5,159 bases of DNA from Flavobacteriales bacterium (lineage in GTDB: Bacteria > Bacteroidota > Bacteroidia > Flavobacteriales_D > Crocinitomicaceae): contig CANHQC010000166.1 of assembly GCA_947462695.1 (NCBI GenBank), positions 1 through 5,159 on the forward strand, written 5' to 3'. Below, one piece after another: positions 1-5,159 of the stretch; position 1 is the stretch's first letter; each line of letters begins with the position of its first letter. Under the pieces are notes generated by a model that did not search any database, was not told the origin of the DNA, and saw only the letters and a list, made by a program, of their open reading frames with translations. A program made the position numbers and the translations under genes.

Positions 1-275
1 CCGATGTTATTAACATTCATTTTCGGAATCTCTTTAATACCAATCATTAGCGGCTTTTTCAACATACCTGTGAAAGATATTCACACTTAAATTGACTTTC
101 AAATCTCTTTAACGGTAATAAGCGCTATCGCCTCGTTCTCCAGCTCTATTTTCAACAATTATCCATTAAAATTAAGCCGATTGCGAACCAAAGTCAATGA
201 AAAAAAATCGTTATTTTGAACAAGCCAATGTGAATAGATTGGCAAACCCTTTATACCAACGCTAAACCGCTTAAA
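1..275. other. Left-edge region with no supported gene
   Basis: Nothing here can be called a gene with confidence. On the + strand, frame 1 is open from the edge to a TAA at 88-90 and encodes a hydrophobic 29-residue tail rich in Ile, Leu and Phe. The same frame then stays open to a TGA at 217-219. On the - strand, a frame starting with ATG at 65 (alternatives at 47 and 20) runs off the left edge and begins MLKKPLMIGIKEIPK. Open stretches this short are expected by chance in AT-rich DNA, so either may be real or neither. No hairpin plus T-run terminator is visible. The only promoter-like words are one-off matches: TATTTTG at 212-218 on + (one T short of TAnnTTTG) and TGACTTTG on - at 196-189. 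A perfect 6-bp inverted repeat (GCCAAT 224-229, ATTGGC 238-243) lies 33 nt before comF. Confidence 0.5.
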
Positions 276-977
276 ATGCAACACATTTATTCAGTCATTC
301 AGTCTTTTATTTCGCTTGTTTATCCAATGCAATGCATTGTGTGCTCCGGCGAGGTGTTCATTGATAACAGTGCTATTTGCCCGATCTGCCTTGACGAATT
401 ACCTTATACCTATTTTGAGCAATCCAACACCGATCATCCTATGGATCGCATGTTTTATGGTCGATTGCCGACCCAATTTACTTTCGCACTATTGTTTTTT
501 GAACAAAACGGTCCGACTCAACCAATACTTCATGCCTTAAAATATGGTGCGAGAAGAAATGTTGGAAAGCAATTGGGGGAACGAATCGCTCACCGCATAG
601 CTCATTTGCATTCAATAGATCCAATCGATGCGCTAATTCCAGTTCCGATTCATCCTAAAAAGGCTTTTACGCGCGGATACAATCAAAGTGAGTTTATTGC
701 AAAAGGTGTTGGCGCTGTTTTACATATTCCAGTCCAAACCAAATGGGTGGTGAAATGCCGCGCCACGGAAAGTCAAACACGGAAAAATCGCTTCTTAAGA
801 TGGGACAATGTGGCTGATCAATTTGAAAGTAGAATAAATGGTACTTTTGCCGGACACATTGCCATTGTGGATGATGTATTAACCACAGGAGCAACAATTG
901 AAGCAGTCGTGAAGTCGATTCGGTCGAAAAATGAGCACATTCGGATTAGTATTGTAACATTGGCAATCACCACATGA
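276..977 (+). CDS. ComF family protein (phosphoribosyltransferase-like)
   Basis: This is a 233-residue cytoplasmic protein of the ComF/GntX family, the usual length. An N-terminal zinc-ribbon-like module has two CxxC pairs (C20/C23 and C35/C38). A type I phosphoribosyltransferase fold follows, with the conserved stretch LIPVPIHPKKAFTRGYNQS at 120-138 and the PRPP-binding loop VDDVLTTGAT at 198-207. The family TxxQ...R..N region is at about 165-178. In naturally transformable bacteria ComF is needed for uptake or handling of incoming single-stranded DNA, but homologues also occur where competence has not been shown, and the substrate is unsettled. The ATG at 276 is preceded by an A-rich stretch without a Shine-Dalgarno, as is normal in Bacteroidota. 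No consensus promoter is visible; TATTTTG at 212-218 is the nearest approach. The stop codon overlaps the start of the next gene. The family call is firm; a competence role is inferred. Confidence 0.93.
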   Translation: MQHIYSVIQSFISLVYPMQCIVCSGEVFIDNSAICPICLDELPYTYFEQSNTDHPMDRMFYGRLPTQFTFALLFFEQNGPTQPILHALKYGARRNVGKQLGERIAHRIAHLHSIDPIDALIPVPIHPKKAFTRGYNQSEFIAKGVGAVLHIPVQTKWVVKCRATESQTRKNRFLRWDNVADQFESRINGTFAGHIAIVDDVLTTGATIEAVVKSIRSKNEHIRISIVTLAITT

Positions 978-2017
978 TCAAAAAACATTTTCTAGTCGTA
1001 GGTGGTGGGGTAGGCGGACTGTTTATTGCGAAGAAACTTTCTGATGCCGGACATGCCTTTACGTTGATCGACAATGCGGAGAACAAGAGTTCGGCTGTTG
1101 CGGCAGGATTGATCAATCCATTGGTGTTCAGGCGAATGACTCTTTCCTGGCGTACGGATGAGTTTATACCTAAGGCAGTTGAGGAGTATAGGTCCATAGA
1201 GCAAGAAACGGGGAGTTCCTTTTTTCATGCACTTAACATCCGTCGCTTGTTTTCATCGGAACAGGAGCGTCAATTTTGGATCGACAAGCATAAGTTACCG
1301 GAATTTTCGCCCTATATGAATCCACTTACAGCTGAGGATGATACGTATGCTAAAGCGAAAAACGATTTCGGAACCGGCCGCGTGAAACAGGCATTTTATG
1401 TGGACACGGTAACGTTTATTGCTAAAGCAAAAGAGTGGTTAGCAACTAAAGGTGAAGTCGTCAAGGAACAATTGAACTATGCGGACATCGATCCTGTTCT
1501 TGCTTCGTTCAAGGGGAAATTGTATTCGGGCATCATCTTTTGTGAAGGCGTATATGTACGCGAAAATCCGTGGTTTAATTTCTTGCCTGTCAGTTCAACG
1601 AAAGGTGAGGTGCTGACAATTTCATCCAACGAACTTCCTGAACACGAATCGCTAAATCGAAAGTGTTTTGTCTTACCATTGGGTGAAAAATCGTTCAAAG
1701 TTGGATCAACCTATGTTTGGAATACCTACGATGATCTCGTCACAGAAGAAGGAAGAAAACAACTACAAGAAAACCTAAAATACATAACAGATTCTTCCTG
1801 TGAAATAATCAATCAGCAGGCCGGAATGCGTCCAACAACGGTCGATCGCAGGCCCTTCATAGGGAAACATCCGGAATTTGATAAGCTATTTGTTTTGAAT
1901 GGATTAGGGACTAAAGGTTACCTGCTTGCCCCGCTTCTAAGCGCCGAATTGTGTAGTTGGTTAGATGGGAAAAGTGAGCTTCATCCGGAAGTCACATTGG
2001 ATCGGTTGATAAAATGA
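974..2017 (+). CDS. FAD-dependent oxidoreductase, DAO family
   Basis: This 347-residue soluble flavoprotein is of the D-amino-acid oxidase/glycine oxidase type, the group that also includes ThiO and the C-terminal domain of MnmC. The N-terminal FAD-binding dinucleotide fold is clear: a hydrophobic strand, then GxGxxG (G10, G12, G15), with D33 at the end of the second strand. AAGLINPLVFRR (43-54) is the family's conserved segment after the fold. Near the C-terminus, GMRPTTVDRRPFIG (284-297) and NGLGTKGYLLAP (309-320) close the FAD site. There are no membrane segments or signal peptide. The ATG start directly precedes the Rossmann strand, and ATGA (974-977) overlaps the comF stop, so translation is probably coupled. 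The expected reaction is oxidation of an amine or amino acid with O2 or another acceptor, but the substrate cannot be read from the sequence. It lacks the methyltransferase half of MnmC, and no thiamine genes are nearby to support ThiO. Confidence 0.88.
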   Translation: MIKKHFLVVGGGVGGLFIAKKLSDAGHAFTLIDNAENKSSAVAAGLINPLVFRRMTLSWRTDEFIPKAVEEYRSIEQETGSSFFHALNIRRLFSSEQERQFWIDKHKLPEFSPYMNPLTAEDDTYAKAKNDFGTGRVKQAFYVDTVTFIAKAKEWLATKGEVVKEQLNYADIDPVLASFKGKLYSGIIFCEGVYVRENPWFNFLPVSSTKGEVLTISSNELPEHESLNRKCFVLPLGEKSFKVGSTYVWNTYDDLVTEEGRKQLQENLKYITDSSCEIINQQAGMRPTTVDRRPFIGKHPEFDKLFVLNGLGTKGYLLAPLLSAELCSWLDGKSELHPEVTLDRLIK

Positions 2018-2039
2018 TCGAATTACAGTACACATTGCT

Positions 2040-2047
2040 TATTTTTG
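2040..2047 (+). promoter_or_regulatory. -7 promoter element (TATTTTTG) for the bacilliredoxin gene
   Basis: An exact match to the Bacteroidota primary-sigma -7 consensus TAnnTTTG lies in the gap after the oxidoreductase stop. Transcription would begin near 2053, giving a leader of roughly 28 nt before the ATG at 2082. I see no TTTG-like -33 box at the usual distance, so the assignment rests on the -7 match and its position. It suggests the gene can be expressed separately from the comF-oxidoreductase pair. Confidence 0.5.
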
Positions 2048-2081
2048 TAAAAAATTGTTTAAACACGTAAAGTCAATTCAT

Positions 2082-2495
2082 ATGTATCCACCAGAATTAG
2101 TACAACCAATGAAAGACGACCTCACCAATGTGGGATTCCGTCAATTAGTAACAAGTGATGAAGTTGACCAGGCCATTCAATCGTCTACAGGCGCACTATT
2201 GGTCGTTGTAAATTCAGTTTGCGGATGTGCAGCTGGAAATATGCGACCTGGAGTGAAATTGTCGCTTCAATCTGACAAAAAACCTGCTGGATTAGCAACT
2301 GTGTTTGCAGGTGTTGATGGTGAAGCTACGGCGCAAGCGAGAAAATATTTCTTGCCTTATCCTCCATCATCGCCATCTATCGCGCTTTTCAAAGACGGAA
2401 AACTGGTTCATTTCCTAGAGCGTCACCACATCGAAGGAGGCACAGCACAAATGATTGCTGATAACCTGACAGAGGCCTACAACGAATTTTGTTAG
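2082..2495 (+). CDS. BrxA/BrxB family bacilliredoxin
   Basis: This is a 137-residue thioredoxin-fold protein of the YphP/YqiW family (DUF1094). The typical opening MYPPELVQPMKDDLTNVGF is present. The active-site CGC motif (C47-G48-C49) lies within VNSVCGCAAGNMRPG, replacing the CxxC of thioredoxins. The later segment around LPYPPSSPSIALFKDGK (91-107) has the thioredoxin-like proline before a strand. A third cysteine, C137, is the last residue. In Firmicutes these proteins remove bacillithiol from S-bacillithiolated proteins in the cytoplasm; the same role here is inferred and needs a bacillithiol-making host. The start was set at ATG 2082 because it gives the family N-terminus; an in-frame TTG at 2055 would add nine residues and would sit at the predicted transcription start. 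It is followed by a strong terminator. The family is certain from the motif; the exact low-molecular-weight thiol is not. Confidence 0.93.
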   Translation: MYPPELVQPMKDDLTNVGFRQLVTSDEVDQAIQSSTGALLVVVNSVCGCAAGNMRPGVKLSLQSDKKPAGLATVFAGVDGEATAQARKYFLPYPPSSPSIALFKDGKLVHFLERHHIEGGTAQMIADNLTEAYNEFC

Positions 2496-2526
2496 TCGGA
2501 AACGAAAGAAACGAAGACCCTTAAAT

Positions 2527-2564
2527 AAAAATGGGCGATTTTCACAAATCGCCCATTTTTTTTT
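2527..2564. terminator. Bidirectional Rho-independent terminator
   Basis: A perfect hairpin has arms 2527-2541 and 2546-2560 with a 4-nt loop (TCAC); the GC-rich core is ATGGGCGATTT. On the + strand the 3' arm runs into nine Ts (2556-2564), ending the bacilliredoxin transcript. On the - strand the other arm ends in five Ts then ATTT, so it can also end the aldehyde dehydrogenase transcript, whose stop codon is at 2585-2583. Both convergent genes therefore appear to share one hairpin. Confidence 0.9.
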
Positions 2565-2582
2565 AGCTGTTTTATTAGAGTA

Positions 2583-4139
2583 TTACAATTCAAATTTAAT
2601 TCCTTGAGCCAATGGAAGGCTGTCTGAATAATTGATTGTATTCGTCTGCCTTCTCATATATACTTTCCAAGCATCTGAACCCGACTCACGACCACCTCCT
2701 GTTTCCTTCTCTCCACCAAATGCACCGCCAATTTCAGCTCCGGAAGTACCAATGTTGACATTCGCAATTCCACAATCTGATCCCGCTTGTGATAAGAATG
2801 CTTCGGACTCTTTCAAGCTATTGGTCATTATTGCGGATGACAATCCTTGCGGCACACCATTTTGAAGTTTAATGGCATTTTCTACACCACCTGAATACTT
2901 CATGATATAAAGGATAGGCGCAAACGTTTCGTGTTGAACGATTTTAAAGTGATTTTCCGCTTCAACAATTGCTGGTTTCACATAACATCCTGATTCGTAA
3001 CCTGCTCCAGTAAGTAAGCCGCCTTCAACGAGAATGTTTCCTCCTTCTGCAACTGCTTCTTTCAATGCGTTCAAGTACATATCAACTGCAGCTTTATCGA
3101 TAAGCGGTCCAACGTGATTGGATTGATCCAATGGATCGCCGATTTTGATTTGCTTGTAGGCGCTAACCAATGCTTCCTTCACCTTATCGTAGATTTCTTC
3201 GTGAATGATCAATCGACGAGTAGAAGTGCATCGTTGTCCGGCTGTACCAACTGCGCCAAATACTGCTCCTGGAACGACCATTTTCAAGTCAGCTGAAGGC
3301 GTAATGATGATTGCGTTGTTTCCTCCTAACTCGAGTAATGAGCGACCTAATCGAGCACCAACCGCAGCTCCAACAGATTTACCCATGCGTGTAGATCCGG
3401 TTGCTGAAACAAGTGGAACACGTGTGTCTTCAGCCATAAGTTTACCGATTTCAGGTCCACCGATCACCAAATTGGAAACGCCTTCCGGAACGCCATTCGC
3501 ATCGAAAACTTCTTTCGTGATCTGTTGACAAGCGATTGCCGTAATTGGCGTTTTTTCTGATGGTTTCCACACGCATACATCACCACAAACCCAGGCAAGC
3601 GCTGTGTTCCAGTTCCATACAGCAACTGGGAAATTGAATGCAGAAATAATGCCTACTATACCAAGTGGATGGTACTGTTCGTACATTCTGTGTCCTGGTC
3701 GTTCTGAGTGCATGGTTAATCCGTACAACTGTCGGCTTAATCCAACAGCGAAGTCACAGATGTCAATCATTTCTTGTACTTCTCCCAAACCTTCTTGCAG
3801 CGATTTCCCCATTTCGTAAGAAACAAGTTTCCCCAGTGGCTCTTTGTAGAAGCGAATGCGCTCTGCCAATTGACGGATAATTTCACCGCGTTTTGGTGCG
3901 GGAATCATTCGCCACTCTTTGAATGCTTCTTGTGCTTTCAGTATAACAGCTTCGTAATCAGCTTCGGTTGCCGCCTGAACGGATGCAATTAATTTTCCAT
4001 CTACAGGAGAAACGGAATCGATTCGTTCTCCACGTGTTTTAAACCATTTGCCTCCTGTGGAAGCGCCATTGTTAAGCTCTTCGATTCCAAGTTGTTCAAG
4101 AATCGCCTTAATGCCTACTTCTGCTGCTATATCTGCCAT
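2583..4139 (-). CDS. ALDH7 (antiquitin)-type aldehyde dehydrogenase, probable alpha-aminoadipic semialdehyde dehydrogenase
   Basis: This 518-residue cytoplasmic NAD(P)+-dependent enzyme is full length for the ALDH7 family. The fold's key residues are present: N169 in ISAFNFPVAV, K192 in WKPSEKTP, the nucleotide-binding GSTRMGK (248-254), general base E270 in LLELGGNN, nucleophile C304 in GTAGQRCTSTRR, and E404 in HETFAPILY. ELGGNNAII and the C-terminal run GGAFGGEKETGGGRESGSDAW (472-491, ending LPLAQGIKFEL) are characteristic of antiquitin. By alignment from memory, E123 and R303 correspond to the human ALDH7A1 residues that hold the aminoadipate carboxylate. The expected reaction is alpha-aminoadipic semialdehyde to alpha-aminoadipate in lysine catabolism; related enzymes also oxidise other aldehydes. 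It stands alone, with its own promoter candidate and the shared terminator; no other lysine-degradation gene is in the window. The ATG at 4139 gives the only start that fits the promoter. The family is very secure, the substrate likely. Confidence 0.95.
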   Translation of the reverse strand: MADIAAEVGIKAILEQLGIEELNNGASTGGKWFKTRGERIDSVSPVDGKLIASVQAATEADYEAVILKAQEAFKEWRMIPAPKRGEIIRQLAERIRFYKEPLGKLVSYEMGKSLQEGLGEVQEMIDICDFAVGLSRQLYGLTMHSERPGHRMYEQYHPLGIVGIISAFNFPVAVWNWNTALAWVCGDVCVWKPSEKTPITAIACQQITKEVFDANGVPEGVSNLVIGGPEIGKLMAEDTRVPLVSATGSTRMGKSVGAAVGARLGRSLLELGGNNAIIITPSADLKMVVPGAVFGAVGTAGQRCTSTRRLIIHEEIYDKVKEALVSAYKQIKIGDPLDQSNHVGPLIDKAAVDMYLNALKEAVAEGGNILVEGGLLTGAGYESGCYVKPAIVEAENHFKIVQHETFAPILYIMKYSGGVENAIKLQNGVPQGLSSAIMTNSLKESEAFLSQAGSDCGIANVNIGTSGAEIGGAFGGEKETGGGRESGSDAWKVYMRRQTNTINYSDSLPLAQGIKFEL

Positions 4140-4162
4140 ACGAAAATTGATTAATTATGGTG

Positions 4163-4170
4163 CAAAAGTA
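4163..4170 (-). promoter_or_regulatory. -7 promoter element (TACTTTTG) for the aldehyde dehydrogenase gene
   Basis: Read on the - strand this is an exact TAnnTTTG match, 23 nt before the ATG at 4139. Initiation would fall near 4157, leaving an AT-rich leader of about 18 nt without a Shine-Dalgarno. No convincing -33 TTTG is seen upstream at the usual spacing. Confidence 0.6.
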
Positions 4171-4264
4171 CAGTAATTTTTGGCTTTTAATGTATCCGAT
4201 AAGACGCTCAGCTTTTTTTCTGATGCTTAGTTGATTTTGGCACGGTTTTCATTCAACGATTGTG

Positions 4265-4272
4265 TATTTTTG
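4265..4272 (+). promoter_or_regulatory. -7 promoter element (TATTTTTG) for the lipoprotein gene
   Basis: This is an exact TAnnTTTG match on the + strand. A TTTG at 4236-4239 is a possible -33 box, but the 25-nt gap is longer than usual. Initiation is predicted near 4278, only 0-5 nt before the ATG at 4281 and about 9 nt before the ATG at 4287. The element faces away from the aldehyde dehydrogenase promoter about 100 bp away, making 4140-4280 a divergent control region. Confidence 0.55.
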
Positions 4273-4280
4273 AAAAAACA

Positions 4281-4811
4281 ATGACTATGTCACTTCAAAC
4301 CATTCTCCTGTTCGTTGGGTTAGCTGTAAGCTCATGCGCAGTAATCCGTTCAGAGCAGAAAAATAAATCGGTACAGCTTGTCGTTCAAACGCATACGCCT
4401 TATTGTGGTGGTGCTTATCCAACTCCTGAAATGGCAAAAGGGAGTTATACACCGCAGTCTGGTCAACGGTATGTTTTATTGAAAGGTACTACGTATTCAA
4501 GTTCCTCGACAATTATTCAAACCATTCAGTTGGATGGTCAGGGAGCGGTGAACTTGGCATTGCCTGCTGGAGATTACTTGCTGGTTCATCCCGATAAGCA
4601 ATTAACGTTTAATGCGTTTTTGAAGAAATACCAACCTGCAAATGCAAACGAGAAGAATTCGCAAGGGAAAGAATGTTATGAAAAATGGTATGCTTCTCCT
4701 GATTTCACTTTTCATGTGTCTTCCGATACAACGCTGCAATTCACGCAACGATCGTCTTGTTTTACAGGAACCAACCCGTGTTTGATTTACACCGGACCTT
4801 ATCCTCCTTGA
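4281..4811 (+). CDS. Hypothetical Cys-rich lipoprotein with YCGGAxPTPEM motif
   Basis: No named function is recognised. The 176-residue protein opens with a hydrophobic segment (about 8-18) ending in the lipobox-like VSSC, so C19 is probably lipidated and the protein anchored in the envelope. The residues after C19 (AVIRSEQK) lack the acidic export signal typical of surface-exposed Bacteroidota lipoproteins, suggesting the periplasmic face. Mature features are TPYCGGAYPTPEM (39-51), a beta-rich middle with LDGQGAVNLALPAGDYLL (84-101) resembling the turn of carboxypeptidase-regulatory or prealbumin-like domains, then KECYEKWYASPDF (130-142). Four further cysteines (42, 132, 160, 167) could form two disulfides. 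The n-region has no Lys or Arg, which is unusual. ATG 4281 was chosen; ATG 4287 is equally plausible, and an in-frame TTG at 4260 lies upstream of the promoter element. The gene is real; its role is unknown. Confidence 0.8.
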   Translation: MTMSLQTILLFVGLAVSSCAVIRSEQKNKSVQLVVQTHTPYCGGAYPTPEMAKGSYTPQSGQRYVLLKGTTYSSSSTIIQTIQLDGQGAVNLALPAGDYLLVHPDKQLTFNAFLKKYQPANANEKNSQGKECYEKWYASPDFTFHVSSDTTLQFTQRSSCFTGTNPCLIYTGPYPP

Positions 4812-4814
4812 TGC

Positions 4815-5159
4815 CTACCAAAAGACAGTAAGTTTTCCTGTCGTTTTACCGCTTTCCAATAATGCATGTGCTTTGGCTAGTTTTTCATGCGAAAATGTAC
4901 CTCCAACTTGCGGTTGAATGATGCCCTCAGCATGTAACTTAACGACTTCGTTTAAGCAATGACTCATCATATCCGGACGGTGATCGGCGATTTTCAGCAT
5001 GTTCACACCTAATACACTCCGTGAGGTCATCAGCAAGCCAATGGGAAGCATAGCCCCCATTTTTCTTAAGAAATTCAAGGTCGACAAGATGCCCCACTTT
5101 CCTTGACCGAGTTCTGAACCGCCAAATAACATTAATCGTCCACCCGGCCGCAAAAGGGC
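4815..5159 (-). CDS. VAT-1-like zinc-type alcohol dehydrogenase/quinone reductase (MDR), C-terminal part
   Basis: Only the last 114 residues are in the window; the frame runs open off the right edge, so the start lies outside and a TTG at 5153 is not a real start. The visible part begins in ALLRPGGRLMLFGGSE, the strand-turn of the NAD(P)H-binding Rossmann domain after the cofactor site. It continues through LMTSRSVLGVNMLKIADHRPDMM, a segment typical of synaptic vesicle protein VAT-1-like members of the medium-chain dehydrogenase/reductase superfamily, and ends with AHALLESGKTTGKLTVFW, the usual superfamily C-terminus. Such enzymes are cytoplasmic NADPH-dependent quinone or enone reductases, and many lack catalytic zinc; the N-terminal catalytic half needed to judge this is missing. 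Its stop codon (4817-4815) lies 3 nt from the stop of the convergent lipoprotein gene. The family is confident, the substrate unknown. Confidence 0.9.
   Translation of the reverse strand, partial: ALLRPGGRLMLFGGSELGQGKWGILSTLNFLRKMGAMLPIGLLMTSRSVLGVNMLKIADHRPDMMSHCLNEVVKLHAEGIIQPQVGGTFSHEKLAKAHALLESGKTTGKLTVFW

Noticed and set aside
224..243. Inverted repeat GCCAAT/ATTGGC with an 8-nt loop upstream of comF
   Set aside because: A 6-bp stem with no T run is too short for a terminator, and nothing else supports an operator; it is described with the left-edge region only.
694..897. A 67-residue open frame on - inside comF
   Set aside because: It is antisense to the conserved PRTase region with no motif of its own.
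974..2017. Possible assignment of the oxidoreductase as MnmC or ThiO
   Set aside because: The MnmC methyltransferase half is absent and no thiamine genes are adjacent, so only the DAO family level is supported.
2055..2081. TTG-initiated extension of the bacilliredoxin
   Set aside because: It starts at about the predicted transcription start and adds nine residues absent from the family's usual MYPPEL-type N-terminus; ATG 2082 fits better.
3205..3528. A 107-residue open frame on + inside the aldehyde dehydrogenase
   Set aside because: It lies wholly antisense to a perfectly conserved enzyme, has low-complexity Pro/Thr/Ser-rich content and no recognisable motif; it is a shadow frame.
4260..4280. 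TTG-initiated extension of the lipoprotein
   Set aside because: It overlaps and begins upstream of the TATTTTTG element. It would supply a lysine to the n-region, but ATG 4281 and 4287 already give a lipoprotein signal of normal length.
4820..4847. Hairpin GACAG/CTGTC flanked by A and T runs after the lipoprotein stop
   Set aside because: It has only five GC-containing pairs, a 9-nt loop and a short T run, and lies inside the VAT-1-like coding sequence; too weak to call a terminator.

Overview
This window looks like ordinary chromosomal DNA from a member of the Bacteroidota, probably a free-living Flavobacteriales-type bacterium. Three things point there. The genes have A-rich or AT-rich stretches rather than Shine-Dalgarno sequences before their starts. 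Three starts are preceded by exact matches to the Bacteroidota -7 promoter element TAnnTTTG. The small lipoprotein carries a YCGGAxPTPEM-type motif that I associate with hypothetical proteins of this phylum. The genus is not determined. I see no tRNA, rRNA, CRISPR array, transposase, integrase or phage gene.

Layout: bases 1-275 hold no gene I can support, although two short open stretches touch the left edge. On the + strand, a ComF-family phosphoribosyltransferase-like protein (276-977) overlaps by 4 nt (ATGA) an FAD-dependent DAO-type oxidoreductase (974-2017). Next comes a CGC-motif bacilliredoxin of the BrxA/BrxB family (2082-2495), with its own promoter candidate. A strong hairpin with T runs on both sides (about 2527-2564) ends this block and also ends the convergent gene on the - strand. 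That gene is an ALDH7/antiquitin-type aldehyde dehydrogenase (4139-2583). A divergent intergenic region (4140-4280) carries two oppositely facing -7 elements, one for the aldehyde dehydrogenase and one for a small Cys-rich lipoprotein (4281-4811, +). The lipoprotein meets tail to tail, with 3 nt between stop codons, the C-terminal part of a VAT-1-like medium-chain dehydrogenase (4815 to the right edge, -), whose N-terminal half is outside the window.

Working together: only comF and the oxidoreductase look like a true translationally coupled pair. The remaining genes are single units with separate jobs: thiol redox repair, semialdehyde oxidation (probably lysine degradation), an envelope lipoprotein and an NAD(P)H-dependent reductase. 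There is a loose redox theme (FAD oxidase, bacilliredoxin, NAD-dependent ALDH, MDR reductase), but nothing shows they form one pathway. I did not find a convincing new system. The points most worth checking are the possible leaderless mRNA of the lipoprotein, the comF-oxidoreductase coupling, and what the bacilliredoxin implies about bacillithiol.
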